This document shows positions 1 to 10,642 of a stretch of 64,000 bases of DNA, in pieces. The position numbers and the translations under genes are program-made. Position 1 is the stretch's first letter; each line of letters opens with the position of its first letter. The DNA comes from Acidobacteriaceae bacterium TAA 166 (GTDB lineage Bacteria; Acidobacteriota; Terriglobia; Terriglobales; Acidobacteriaceae), in assembly GCA_000421065.1 (NCBI GenBank), contig ATWD01000001.1:2100001-2164000 (forward strand), in the 5' to 3' direction. The notes under the pieces were generated by a model. That model was not told where the DNA came from, searched no databases, and saw only the letters and a list, made by a program, of their open reading frames with translations.

Positions 1-645
1 GAACCTCGTTACGGCTTCCTCATGCTTCGGCGTAACCCCGCCCTGCGCGTGGCCACCAGCCCCATGCTGGTAACTGGCATCATCGTGCTGTCCCGCGGAG
101 TAAATCCAGCAGTCGCCAAGAGCTCCACCCAGCAACCGCCCGACGGTATCGGCGTCGAAAACTTCGACTTCTGGCTGCCGCAGCGCAGGCCCTTCGGCGG
201 TGACAACCTCGCCATCGGAATCTCACCTCCTCTTAGCGCCTTTGCGCCGGAGAACATCACCAACGGCTTCCACCGTCCCTACATCGGAACTAATGCATGG
301 GTCGCAGACTCCGAAGATAAAAAACCCCGCCTCACTCTCACCTGGGACCAGCCCGTCGAGCTTCGCACTATCATTCTGCGCTTCGACACCGACTTCGATC
401 ACGCAATGGAGTCTGTCCTCATGGGCCACGGCGAACGCGCCATGCCCTTCTGTGTCCGCCGTTATCAGATCTGCGACGACCTCGGACGGCTCCTGCATAG
501 CTCCACGGACAACCATCAAACCGTAAACGAAATTGTCCTGTCGAAACCAGCACGCACCCGGCAACTTGTTATCGAAATCCTCGAAACACATGGCGGTCTC
601 CCAACAATCTTCGGCGTCAGCTGCTTCAGCGAGGCCGTCGTATGA
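1..645 (+). CDS. C-terminal part of probable FAD-dependent oxidoreductase (partial at window edge)
   Basis: The frame is open from base 1 and stops at 643-645, so only the last 214 codons are present. The first part (LMLRRNPALRV, then TGIIVLSRGVNPAVA) resembles the end of a nucleotide-binding oxidoreductase domain. From about codon 90 on (HRPYIGTNAWVAD, then LTLTWDQPVELRTIILRFDTD) it looks like a discoidin/F5-8-type beta sandwich of the kind attached to some large secreted FAD-dependent oxidoreductases of Acidobacteria. The stop overlaps the start of the downstream GH31 gene (ATGA), so the two are translationally coupled and probably act on the same glycan. The family call is from memory of similar proteins; the catalytic domain is outside the window. 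Confidence 0.5.
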   Translation, partial: EPRYGFLMLRRNPALRVATSPMLVTGIIVLSRGVNPAVAKSSTQQPPDGIGVENFDFWLPQRRPFGGDNLAIGISPPLSAFAPENITNGFHRPYIGTNAWVADSEDKKPRLTLTWDQPVELRTIILRFDTDFDHAMESVLMGHGERAMPFCVRRYQICDDLGRLLHSSTDNHQTVNEIVLSKPARTRQLVIEILETHGGLPTIFGVSCFSEAVV

Positions 646-2831
646 CCCTCCGTTCTATATCGAAATGCCGCGCCTGTGGCGTCTTTGCCCTTCCACTCGT
701 CATAGCGGCGCATTGCTCTGCACAAAGCCCCGCCAGCGCAAAGCTTCACGCCGGCAAACTGACAATGCAGCTTAGAGCCTCACCTTTCCGATACAGCTTC
801 ACGCTTGCCGGTAAGCCCGCTGTCGATGAGGTCCACGACGGCAGCCTTCTGATCGACGGCAAACCTGCCGTCGCCGCTTCCCTCACCAACTGCGAACCCA
901 CCCATTGCGAACTCCGACTCCAAACCTCCTCTGGTGACCGTGCCAATCTCAGCATTTGGCTCACGCCGCATCATGCCACACTCAAGTTATCGCATGAGCA
1001 ACCCGGCCTGCGCGTTGAGTTCCGCAGCCGTGGAGCAGCCCCCGGCTTTGGCCTCTCCGATCACGCCTTTCTCCACGCACACTACAACACGGACGTAACC
1101 GGCTTTACCGACGATCACTTCCTCTCCGGAGAAGAGACCTCGCGCCTCGTGAGCAACTTCATCATCTATCCCCGGCAGCACTTCGCGGTGCTGCTGGTCG
1201 ATCCCACCACAAAGATCATCCACAGCTCCGCAAAGGAGATCGTGCAAGGCGTCACGCACGCAGCAACGTCCGTCCCCATGCACTACTTCTTCGGCAACCC
1301 GCACGAGATCTACGGTGAGTATCGAGACGTTCGCATCTCCTCCGGCGCCGCAATCCTCACGCCAAAGCCAGCACTCTTTGGCGTCGGCTGGGAGGCCTTC
1401 GGCGCACTCGGCTGGAAGAGCGACTCTACGACAGTCCTCCAGAGTATCGAGCGCTATCGCTCGCTAGGCTTCCCCCTCTCCTTCGCCGTCATCGGATCGG
1501 GCTTCTGGCCCGCCGGACGAACCACCGAGGAGACCACCAGCTTCGGGCTTGTCAATCACGATCGCTACCCCGATCTCCATGCAACCACCGCTCAACTTCA
1601 CGCTCTCGGCCTGAAGGTACTCTTCGGCCTACGCATCGACTTTCTCTCCAAAGGTCCATTCACAGCCGAAGGTCTGCGAGACCATCTCTTTATCGAACGC
1701 AACGGCCATGCGCAGATCTTCCATGGCGGTTGGCCGAAATCACCCTACTATCTTTTAGATACCCAGAAGCCCGGGGCTGTTCGATGGTATCTCACGCTGA
1801 TCGACCGCTGGCGAAGCTTCGGTGTGGACGGCTTCAAAGAAGACTACTTCGACTTCGGCCCCTACGGACTCCGTGACGACAAAGTCGACGTCATCGACAC
1901 CCTGCAGATGCAGCACGGCGACTACGTCATCGAGCGCAACGGCTACCTTTCTTCGAACGGCGACATCCAGCGCATCAACGACTTCAACTTCGATCAAAAT
2001 CAAGACCGAGGTCCAGTCAACGCACTCGCCTTTGCCTACAGCGGATTTCCCCTCGTCTACCCCGACATCGTCGGCGGCACCTTCGGCGAACAACACTTCT
2101 CCACCACTCGCACGCCGCGTATGGAACGCTACATGATGCGCAACGCGCTTTGGGCGGCGCTGCATCCGTCCATGTCCATCGGTGAGCCGCCCTGGAGCTT
2201 CAGCAATCCAAACGTCGGTTCGACGATGCTCTTCGCCGCTCGCCTCCATGACCGCCTGCAGCCTTTCTTCTACGCACAAGCCCTCCGCTTCTCTCAAGAC
2301 GGCTTCCCTTGGCCGATGACTCCGCTCCCCATCGCCTATCCCGAAAGCGCGGGTGCCTACGGACGCGAGAACGAAAGCGTGCGCGGTTATGAGTGGCGAA
2401 TCGGTGACTCGCTTATCGCCACGCCGCTCTACGGCAACGATTACGACACCGCTACCGAACGCGACATCTACCTTCCGCCCGGACCATGGATCGACTACGA
2501 CACCGGCAACCGCTTTCAAGGCCCAGTATTGCTGCACAACGTGCCCATGCCCGTCACGCGAACACCACTCTTCGTTGGAGGCAACGGCATCGTGCTCGAA
2601 AAATTGGACGGCGTCGTCATGGTAAGGGTCTACCGCCTTGATCCCGACTTACACTCCGCAAAGCTGCAACTTACCTCCTGCGGCAAGCCCATAGAGATTG
2701 AGGCGCGGCTCTCCGGCCCGCAGGCACGCACCGCGGTGGATCTGACCACCAACAAACCAGTGGCAGCCTCCATCATTCGCCACGCCCTGCAGTTTCCCAT
2801 CGTCGAGGGTCATGCCTACCGGGTCGAGTAA
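642..2831 (+). CDS. Secreted GH31-family alpha-glycosidase
   Basis: A 729-residue protein with a signal peptide (positive start, hydrophobic stretch, cut near AHCSAQ). Residues about 30-230 form the N-terminal beta domain and about 235-560 the (beta/alpha)8 barrel. GVDGFKEDYFDFG places the likely nucleophile at Asp401, and the YPDIVGG segment places a plausible acid/base near Asp475. The segment GDSLIATPLYGNDYDTATER followed by YLPPGPWIDY is typical of the post-barrel beta domain of GH31 enzymes. The KED context resembles the alpha-xylosidase/sulfoquinovosidase-like side of the family more than alpha-glucosidase, but the substrate cannot be read from sequence. It overlaps the upstream gene by 4 bases and lies upstream of a beta-helix protein and a TonB receptor, so a polysaccharide-degradation role is likely. 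Confidence 0.85.
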   Translation: MTLRSISKCRACGVFALPLVIAAHCSAQSPASAKLHAGKLTMQLRASPFRYSFTLAGKPAVDEVHDGSLLIDGKPAVAASLTNCEPTHCELRLQTSSGDRANLSIWLTPHHATLKLSHEQPGLRVEFRSRGAAPGFGLSDHAFLHAHYNTDVTGFTDDHFLSGEETSRLVSNFIIYPRQHFAVLLVDPTTKIIHSSAKEIVQGVTHAATSVPMHYFFGNPHEIYGEYRDVRISSGAAILTPKPALFGVGWEAFGALGWKSDSTTVLQSIERYRSLGFPLSFAVIGSGFWPAGRTTEETTSFGLVNHDRYPDLHATTAQLHALGLKVLFGLRIDFLSKGPFTAEGLRDHLFIERNGHAQIFHGGWPKSPYYLLDTQKPGAVRWYLTLIDRWRSFGVDGFKEDYFDFGPYGLRDDKVDVIDTLQMQHGDYVIERNGYLSSNGDIQRINDFNFDQNQDRGPVNALAFAYSGFPLVYPDIVGGTFGEQHFSTTRTPRMERYMMRNALWAALHPSMSIGEPPWSFSNPNVGSTMLFAARLHDRLQPFFYAQALRFSQDGFPWPMTPLPIAYPESAGAYGRENESVRGYEWRIGDSLIATPLYGNDYDTATERDIYLPPGPWIDYDTGNRFQGPVLLHNVPMPVTRTPLFVGGNGIVLEKLDGVVMVRVYRLDPDLHSAKLQLTSCGKPIEIEARLSGPQARTAVDLTTNKPVAASIIRHALQFPIVEGHAYRVE

Positions 2832-2875
2832 TCCTCTGCTGTCCCATGAACCACGGCATAAGCCTGCACCTATCT

Positions 2876-2889
2876 ATGAACCGTTTCAT
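2876..2889. promoter_or_regulatory. LacI-type operator, copy 1
   Basis: ATGAACCGTTTCAT is a near-perfect palindrome (12 of 14 positions symmetric) with the central CG typical of LacI-family operators. It lies about 100 bases upstream of the beta-helix gene start. The probable ligand-responsive repressor is the LacI-family protein encoded at 8822-9883. Confidence 0.6.
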
Positions 2890-2940
2890 TTAATGCTTGA
2901 CATTCATTTTTCCAGGCCATTAGGATGCGTCGCACCTATT

Positions 2941-2954
2941 TTGAACCGTTTCAT
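2941..2954. promoter_or_regulatory. LacI-type operator, copy 2
   Basis: TTGAACCGTTTCAT repeats the upstream palindrome with one change, 65 bases away centre to centre. The flanking GCACCTAT is also repeated before each copy. Two phased sites ahead of the gene suggest cooperative or looping repression. Confidence 0.6.
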
Positions 2955-2979
2955 TTTATCCAATCCCGTCAGGATGGCC

Positions 2980-5145
2980 ATGACCTATCGTGCCTCAGTC
3001 CGAACCCTCCGCCCCACACGCCTCCACTCCATCGCGTTACTCCTCGGCACTCTCAGCCTTGCAGGGATCGTCAATGCGCAGGTCATCTCCTATAGCGAAA
3101 ACATCACCTTTCCCGCCGACAGCGGCGCTCTCAATGTGAAGCTTCCTCCCTACAACGCCGTGGGCGACGGCGTCGCGGACGATACAGCCGCCATCAATGC
3201 TGCGATACGCGACTCCGGCACCGCAGACCTCGGCGTCTACTGGTGACAGGACAAGATTGTTTACCTTCCGAACGGAACCTATAAAGTCTCCGGCACCCTG
3301 CTGAAGAAGTTCACCTCTGGCTCGAATAGTGGCGGCTTCGCGAGCGGTCTGATCCTTATAGGTCAGTCGCAGACCGGAACCAGGATCCAGCTGGCAGATA
3401 ACGCCCTTGGATTCGGCGCCTCGGATCCCATCACGCCGGTAGTGCGAACCACATCGAAGGGCGCTAACTCCGTCATCAACAACTCCCCAACCGGCTCCGG
3501 ATCGGATGCTTGTCGAAATTCGATAGAAAATCTGACAATCGACGTTGGCCACGGCAATCCTCACGCGAACGCAGTGGCTTACCTTGCCAATAACGTGGGG
3601 TCCATTCGCAATGTAACCCTTAGCGCCCCTCTCTCCAGCGGCAACATCGGCCTCGACCTCACCAACCTCAACGTCGGCCCGGCGCTCATCCAGAACGTAA
3701 CCATCACAGGCTTCAATTACGCCATTGATGCAATTGGCACCGAATACGGCGTTACCTTCGACCACATTTCTCTGACCGGCCAGGTGACCGGTGCCGTTCG
3801 CAACAGCGGCAATCTCCTAAGCATGAACTACCTCCAAACCAACAGCGCCGGCCCCGCCATCACTAACAACGAAGCCAATGGCATGGTGGTGCTCTACAAC
3901 AGCACACTTCAGCACGGCGGCACGGCGCCCGTACTCATTCAGAACACCGGATCGATCGTCTTTCACAAGACCGTCGTGTCGAACTCGCAGAGCTTCACCG
4001 GCAACACCCTTTCGCCCGTAGAGGGCCACCTCGTCGGCAGCACATGGACTCCGGTGGCGCTGCCCTGGGACATTCCCGCAGACGACACTCCGGTCGCCCC
4101 CTACGATGACGCCTCCCTCTGGCTTTCTGCTGGAGCACCCAGCGCTGACTACACCGCAACCTCCGGCGGCGTCTCCTCGATCGTGGATGCGACCGCCGCC
4201 ATTCAAGGCGCACTGGACTCCGGCAGCTCCACCGTCTACCTGCCTCACGGCATCTTCTATATCAGCACCAACCTCAACGTGCCGCACACCGTAAAGCGCA
4301 TCGTCGGCATGAACTCTACCTTGCGCATCAACTGGAGTTCCTCGACAATCAACTTCGATCTGACCAAGGGCATGATCCACGTCTCAGACGCCGATACCTC
4401 CCCTCTGATTATCGAGCGGCTGGCCTTCGACAATTACATCGCGGGGAAAGGAACCCCCTATGCCATCGACCATAACGTGGCCCGCACCGTTGTCCTACGC
4501 GACGTCGTGACCAATGCAGCCAATCAGGTAACGCGCCTGGTGGCTGGCGGCGAGCTGTTTATGGAAGACACCTGCTGCGGTGCGCTGCATCTGGCGGGCC
4601 CGGCCGTCGTCCGGGCCCGCCAGCTCGACGCCGAAACCAAGGGCTACGGTAATATCCGCGTCATCAATACCAGCGCGCCGCTCTGGGTTATTGGCATGAA
4701 GACGGAAGCCCCGGTAAATGTCGTCGATGGGGGTGCAGGCTCTGCGACCCAGATCGTCGGTGGCCTCTTCTATACCTCGCCGGGGATCAAATTTCCTGTT
4801 CAGTCCGCGACAACCTGTGCAGCAGCGCTGACCCCCACAGTTTCAGCTCCCACGCCTCCGAACAAACTCATATCGACGCCCGCAGCCTTCATCCTGGCGA
4901 ACGCCTCTCTGCAGGCGACCTTCGTCGAAGAGGTATTAACTCAGACCCAGCCTCTGCAGGATCCTGCAGACTCTCGGTACCCGTGGTACATCGCCGATAA
5001 GGAAAACGGAACCGAGCTGCCATGCATCTCGAACTCGATCGGCATCCCTCGCACGGGCCTGCAACCCAGTACCCTTCAGGAGAACGGATTCAACGTGCCG
5101 TATATCAGCGCCGGCCCGGCTTCACCGCCGAACATCCCGCAGTAA
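2980..5145 (+). pseudogene. Secreted pectate-lyase-superfamily (right-handed beta-helix) protein, interrupted by in-frame TGA
   Basis: One continuous frame from ATG 2980 (AGGA 5 bases upstream) to TAA 5145, broken by a single TGA at 3244-3246. Before it: signal peptide ending IVNA, then PPYNAVGDGVADDTAAINAA, the classic start of the pectate-lyase-3/GH55 beta-helix fold. After it the same frame resumes with QDKIVYLPNGTYKVSGTL, the expected next strand, and continues with beta-helix repeats to the end, about 721 codons in all. It probably binds or cleaves a plant or microbial polysaccharide outside the cell. The stop lies after VYW, so a Trp-to-stop change or an inserted codon is likely. Readthrough or sequencing error are alternatives; selenocysteine is unlikely because no downstream stem-loop was apparent. 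Confidence 0.75.
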
Positions 5146-5260
5146 AGCTCCCTAAACAAAATTCGGCGGGGTGCAGGATCTCAAATGCGGCCCGCTTTGT
5201 CCTTCTTCAACAAAAAGAAAAAACGCCGCTACTCCCGAGGCCATAAGACGTGCAAAAAAA

Positions 5261-8200
5261 ATGATCTCACACACAGCAACTGCCACCTTCTACGTTCTCC
5301 TTGCGTTGCTCGCATTCGCTCTGCCTGGCCGAAGCTTCGGCCAGGCAGACCAGGGCGCGGTCACCGGTGTGATTCAGGACACGAGCGGCGCTCTCATTGC
5401 ACATGCCGCCGTCACCCTTCGCAATATCGATACAGGACTCGTGCTCAACACCTCAACCAATGACGATGGTGTCTACGTCTTCTCTCCCGTCAAGATCGGA
5501 AGCTACGAAGTCAAAGCCACCGCGCCAGGCTTCGGCACCAGCACCGAAAACAACCTTCATCTCAATATTCAGCAACGCATGAACGTCAGCCTCAGGCTCG
5601 CTGCCGGAGACGTCTCTACGACCGTCAATGTTGCCTCTTCTGCCCCTACGTTGCAGACTGAAGATGCCTCCGTCGGCCAGGTTCTCACCGCTAAAGTGAT
5701 CGATGAGACACCGCTTAGTGGACGCAACTGGGTTTATGTGGCGCAGCTTACCGCAGGCGTCGCTCCCTCCAACGGATCCAAAGGGCCAGCAAAAGGGCGA
5801 CTTCTCCGCTAACGGCCAGCGCGAAGAGCAGAACAACTTCATTCTGGATGGCGTCGACAACAACACCAACTTTCCAGACTTTCTCAATGGCGCAAGTTAT
5901 ATTGTGCGCCCTCCTCCGGATGCTCTCGCCGAGTACAAGGTTCAGACCACGAACTACACCGCCGAGTTCGGTCACTCCGCCGGCGCCATTGTTAATGCCA
6001 GCCTAAAAACCGGCACCAATCAATTTCATGGTGCACTCTGGGAGTACTTCCGCAACGACAGGCTCAACACTCGCGTTGCCCTTCCATACACCCCCACTCT
6101 TCCGCCCTACCACCAGAACCAGTTCGGCGGCATGATTGGTGGTCCAATCGTCCGCAACCGGCTCTTTTTCTTCGCCGATACCGAGCTAAATCGAATCGTT
6201 CAGGGTACGCCGACCACCAGCACGGTGCCGACCCTCCTTATGCGCAAAGGCGACTTCAGCGAACTGCTCAACGGCAGTCTTACCGGCACGGGCAATAAAA
6301 TTTACCTCTATCAGCCCGGCTCCGCTGGCGGCCCAAACGCCAATAGTTATAAGGCAAATCCAGCTCTCAACCCATACGTCGTCAGCTGTAACCAGCAGGT
6401 CAACGTTTTCTGCCCTTCGCAGTTGAATGCGTTCGCACTCGCTCTTCTGAATGCCTTTCCTCTGCCGAACAACACGAGTACGACCATCCAGAATAACGAA
6501 ACCGCAGTCCTCAAAACCACCGACAACGTTTCGCAATGGGACGCTCGACTCGACTGGAACATCAGTGAGAAGGATCAGGCCTTCACCCGCTTCAGCTACC
6601 TCAACGACCATACCTACACACCCTCCATTCTTGGTACCGTCCTGAACGGCAGCGGCGGCTCTGCATTCAACCTCGGCGAAAACTACGTTCTCAGCGAGAC
6701 CCATATCTTTTCACCCCGCAGCGTCAATGAATTCCGTTTCGGCTACAACTACGGCCACCTCAGACGCTATCCATTCGGCAACGGATCAGGCTTGGCCGCC
6801 AGCTTTGGACTCGGAGGCGTTCCATCTTTCAGCGATCCTACGTTAGGAGGCCTTCCCACCTTCTCGGTGAGCGGTCTCCCCGCCTTCGGAACTCCGGCGT
6901 TTTATCCGGGCTTCGAATATGAAAACGTCTATCAGATCCTCGATAACTTCACCCGCGTCATCGGAAACCACACAGTGAAGTTCGGCATCAACTTTCAGCG
7001 CATTCGGGTCTCAGAGACCAAACCCACCAATCCCTTTGGCGCTTATACCTACAGCGGTCTCTATACGAGCGCGCCCGCGGTGGCTTCCGGCGGCGGCATC
7101 AGCACCGCAGGCTTCGGTGTGGCCGACTTCCTCACGGATAACATGGCATCGGCGGCTGTCACTCCTACCTTCAACACCGATAACGTGCAGTGGTATCGCA
7201 CCGGCTACGTCCAGGACGACTGGAAGGTAACACCGCATCTCACCCTCAACGCCGGCATCCGGTACGAATTTCCACAACCCTATATCGAGCGCCACGACAA
7301 TCAGGCAAGCTTCTACCCGACCGGCCCACTCTCTCCCGGCACAGGTATAGGCGTCTTCGTTCTTCCTGCATCGCAACGCTGCATCGCACTGCCGCCCGTC
7401 TTTCTCAACTTCCTCAAGCAGGACAATATCGCCCTCCAGTTCAGCGATCAGCGCAGCCTAGTCAACTCACAGAAGCTCAATATCTCGCCGCGCATCGGCT
7501 TTGCGTTCACGCCTATCGAGCGGCTTGTCGCCCGTGCCGGCTACGGAGTCTTCTTCGGCGGCCTCGAAGGCATCGGCCCCGGCGTCAACCTCGGCCAGAA
7601 TGTTCCCTTCAATTTCACCTCCAACTTCCCCGGCACCGGCTGCACCACAACCAACTGTGTCTCTAACGGCCTTCACCTCACCACCGGCTTCTCATCGCAG
7701 ACCTCCGCAGGCCTTTTGGCTGCCGTCAGCAATCCCCTTCTCACTGGAGCGCAGCCCCAGCAGCAGATTCCTTACAGCCAGCAGTACAATCTTTCGTTCC
7801 AGTACCTGTTTACCAGCTGCACCTCACTTACCGTCGGCTATGTCGGCTCCGTCTCGCGCCACCTTCAGGTGGAGTACGACCTCAACCGCACCCTCGCGCT
7901 GAAGGCCACCGGCGTCAACACCAACCCCTTCCGTCCCTTCCCGCAATTTTCCTCCACCAACTACACGCTCTCCGCAGGCACCAGTAGCTACAACTCGTTG
8001 CAGGCCACGCTCGAGCACCATTATGCTCGCGGGCTCACCTTCCTGGCCGCCTATACCTACGCTCACTCGCTAGATAACGCTCAGTCTGACCTCGCCGAGA
8101 CAAGCGACGTCGGCTATCGCGCTCCGGGAATTATCCCCCTCAGCCAGGAGTACTCCAACTCCGGATTCGATGTCCGTCACCGATTCGCCTTCAATGGAAA

Positions 8201-8825
8201 TTACGAGCTACCTTTCGGCGTTGGACGCGCTCATTTGAATCACCCTGGCCTTCTCGACACGCTGCTCGGTGGCTATTCCAGCTCGCTCACATTCCGAGCC
8301 CAGACCGGATTTCCCTTTTCCATCGTCCCAACTAACTTCAACAACGCCGCCGGGCTCTCCAACGCTTTCCCTATCGCCACCCGCAACATCTTCAAGCCGG
8401 GAGGCACCCCCGACCCCACCAACCCCAGCATCGCCTGCCCGACCAAGGTCCGCACCACAGCCCATTGGTTCAACCCCTGCGCCTTCCGAAATCCCCTGCA
8501 GGGAAATATCCCCGGCCTCTCTATCACCGACGCAGCCACCGCAACACTTTACGCCGGCGGACGACGCCTCTCTGTTGCCGGTCCTGGCTACGAACGTATC
8601 GATGCTTCTTTCTTCAAACGCTTTCACGTCCACGAGCAGGGCTATCTACAGTTTCGCGCCGACATCTTCAACCTGTTCAATACGCCTGCTTACAACATTC
8701 CGTCGCAGAACAATAACGGAACCTCTGGCGGCCAGATTCTGAGCGTACAGGCCCCCGCCGCCTTTACCCCAGATTCGCGCTTTACCAGTTCTCGGCAAAG
8801 CTTGTTTTCTAATAAGACCTGCTAA
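5261..8825 (+). pseudogene. TonB-dependent receptor with carboxypeptidase-regulatory-like domain (Oar-like), frameshifted
   Basis: Residues 1-25 are a signal peptide (ALPGRSFGQ). The next about 90 residues are a CarboxypepD_reg-like domain (GAVTGVIQDTSGALIAHAAV), followed by a plug domain and a long beta-barrel (YRTGYVQDDWKVTPHLTLN), as in the roughly 1100-residue Acidobacteria receptors that import glycan pieces. The N-terminal frame (to about 5783) and the barrel frame (5790-8825) differ by one base. Removing one G from GGG 5783-5785 joins them as SNGSKGQQKGDFSANGQ. Near the 3' end the current frame finishes SLFSNKTC, whereas the original frame reads FSAKLVF then stop at 8789-8812, the expected terminal Phe strand, so a second small indel or deletion lies near 8786. 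Probably non-functional unless these are assembly errors. Confidence 0.8.
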
Positions 8826-9883
8826 ACACTGCCCAAACGGCGTCTCCCCCGAGTTACCTTCGGAGCAGGCGCCGTGCTGTTTCGTATCCGAAGTTCAATC
8901 GGAAGCTCAATTTGCCGAGGGGGATCCTCCGGTCGATCGATCCGTTCAAGCAGCAACTGGCATGCGGCCGATCCCATCTGATAACTCGACTCATGCACCG
9001 TCGTCAACGGCGGCGCCATGTACGAGGCGATGTCCAGGTTGTCGAAGCCTACCAGCGAAACATCCTCCGGACATCGTAAACCCCGGTCTCGAATAGCCAC
9101 CAGCGCACCCATTGCCAGCAGATCGTTCGCCGCGAAGATGGCCGTCGGTCGAGGCAGTATCTCCAGCAGCCGAGCCGCAGCAGCCCGTCCACTTTCGCTA
9201 TTGAATCGCGCCCCCTGAATGCACTCCGGCGCAATCCTCACCCCAACCTTCTCCAGTGCATTTTGAAAGCCAACCAATCTTGCCCGCGCAGTATTCAGGT
9301 ACAACGGACCTGTAATCACTCCAAGCACGCGATGTCCAAGGCGGGCCAGGTGAGCTCCTGCCTCGAAGCCACCCTGCTCATTGTCCGCCATGACCGAGTC
9401 ACCCTTCCACCCGTCTGGAGAGCGCGCCACAAACACTACAGGCGCATCGTTCGGGCGGAGGCTGTCCAGAATCCTCGTCTCCAGCGCCGGAATAATCAGC
9501 ATACCCGACGACCGAAACGACCTAAGATCCGACAGATACGAGATCTCCTTCTGCACGTCGTTGTCTGTATTACACAAAACCAATCTCTGCCCATGCTGAT
9601 ACGCAAGATCCTCTGCCCCGCGCACCACCCCCGGGAAGAATGGATTAGTAATATCAGGAATGATCATCCCCAGGAGATCCATGCTGTTGCGGTTCAGGGC
9701 CTGAGCCAGACGGCTCGGCTCATATCCCAGCGCTTTCACCGCATCGTTGACCCGGATCCGCAGGTTCTCTCTCACTCCGGTCGAACGGTTCAGTACATTC
9801 GAGACGGTTCCCAGAGAAACTCCCGCATACTCGGCGATATGCCGGATAGTCGTTCCGTGAGACGCACGCCTGCCCTTACTCAT
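8822..9883 (-). CDS. LacI-family transcriptional regulator
   Basis: A protein of about 353 residues from ATG 9883; an in-frame ATG at 9934 is less likely because the extra residues have no family match. The N-terminal HTH plus hinge is TIRHIAEYAGVSLGTVSNVL then PSRLAQAL, followed by a periplasmic-binding-protein-like sensor (LLGMIIPDITNPFFPGVV; FAANDLLAMGALVAIRD; VSLVGFDNLDIASYMAPPLT). It is convergent with the TonB receptor gene and their stop codons overlap. By position and operator type it should repress the polysaccharide locus through the palindromes at 2876 and 2941, with a sugar as inducer (inference). Confidence 0.9.
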   Translation of the reverse strand: MSKGRRASHGTTIRHIAEYAGVSLGTVSNVLNRSTGVRENLRIRVNDAVKALGYEPSRLAQALNRNSMDLLGMIIPDITNPFFPGVVRGAEDLAYQHGQRLVLCNTDNDVQKEISYLSDLRSFRSSGMLIIPALETRILDSLRPNDAPVVFVARSPDGWKGDSVMADNEQGGFEAGAHLARLGHRVLGVITGPLYLNTARARLVGFQNALEKVGVRIAPECIQGARFNSESGRAAAARLLEILPRPTAIFAANDLLAMGALVAIRDRGLRCPEDVSLVGFDNLDIASYMAPPLTTVHESSYQMGSAACQLLLERIDRPEDPPRQIELPIELRIRNSTAPAPKVTRGRRRLGSV

Positions 9884-9934
9884 CCGAGTGCTTCCCTGAC
9901 GATATGCGTCCATCTCTGCTGTCCACCTAATCAT

Positions 9935-10642
9935 TGTAGGTTAGACAGAGCCCGACTTAGAGGCTATCTGGCCTCGTTTTGAGATCGCTTTAGCGGACAT
10001 CGTATCTCACGGATCGATAAGTTCAACATCTCTCCACCAGTTTCCACGTGGTGGAGGCCACGAAGACCAAAACGACCAGGAGTTCGTAACAACCAGGACT
10101 CAATGAACCACGAGCCGCATCGAAAGGTCGGCGTCGGTGGTTCGATCCCGCCTTTGTTTTCATCAGTGATTTTGGATAGTTGGCATTTGACTCTCCGTCC
10201 TCAACGCTTCCAATCAGATCAATGTTAAGGTCTTGAATGAAAGGACCAATTGCAACAAAACAATCAATAAAGATTGATAACTAAGTGTTCCCAATCTGTG
10301 TTATGGAGATATAGCGCGCAGCTGCTAACTTGCTTCTCGATGAAGAGGTGGAGATATAGCAGATATATTGGAGATGAACGGTCGACCACGACAGGCCTAC
10401 GCCACGGCTTACCTATATGTTTTTTAGATCTTTGCGAATGCTGGTACGTGCCTCGTCTCGAGGCATATACCAGCGCAAATCTAAGTCCAACCGCGAACTA
10501 ATGAGCCTTTCGCACATCCTAACCGAGAGCGATTGATCCCGAAAAAACGGCGACAGAGTGCATTCAATCCGAACGGCCCGTTCCATTTGATTTCGACGCC
10601 AAACTCTGAAATTACTCCTTCATTTCCAAGGAGGTTACCATT
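9935..10642. other. Intergenic region with tRNA T-arm-like fragment and small hairpin
   Basis: About 700 bases with no convincing gene. A hairpin (CTCCACCA at 10032-10039 and TGGTGGAG at 10049-10056) has no T-run. At about 10133-10155 the sequence matches a tRNA T-arm (five-base stem, loop TTCGATC, five-base stem), but no acceptor or anticodon stem surrounds it. The open frame at 10274-10501 has no recognisable features and is rejected as a gene. Confidence 0.4.

Noticed and set aside
3244..3246. Selenocysteine at the in-frame TGA
   Set aside because: No SECIS-like stem-loop follows, beta-helix proteins have no known selenocysteine site, and many neighbouring genes are simply broken.
10274..10501. 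75-codon open frame between LacI and MscS genes
   Set aside because: No domain, no ribosome-binding site, composition unlike neighbouring genes, and it contains short repeats of GGAGATATAGC.
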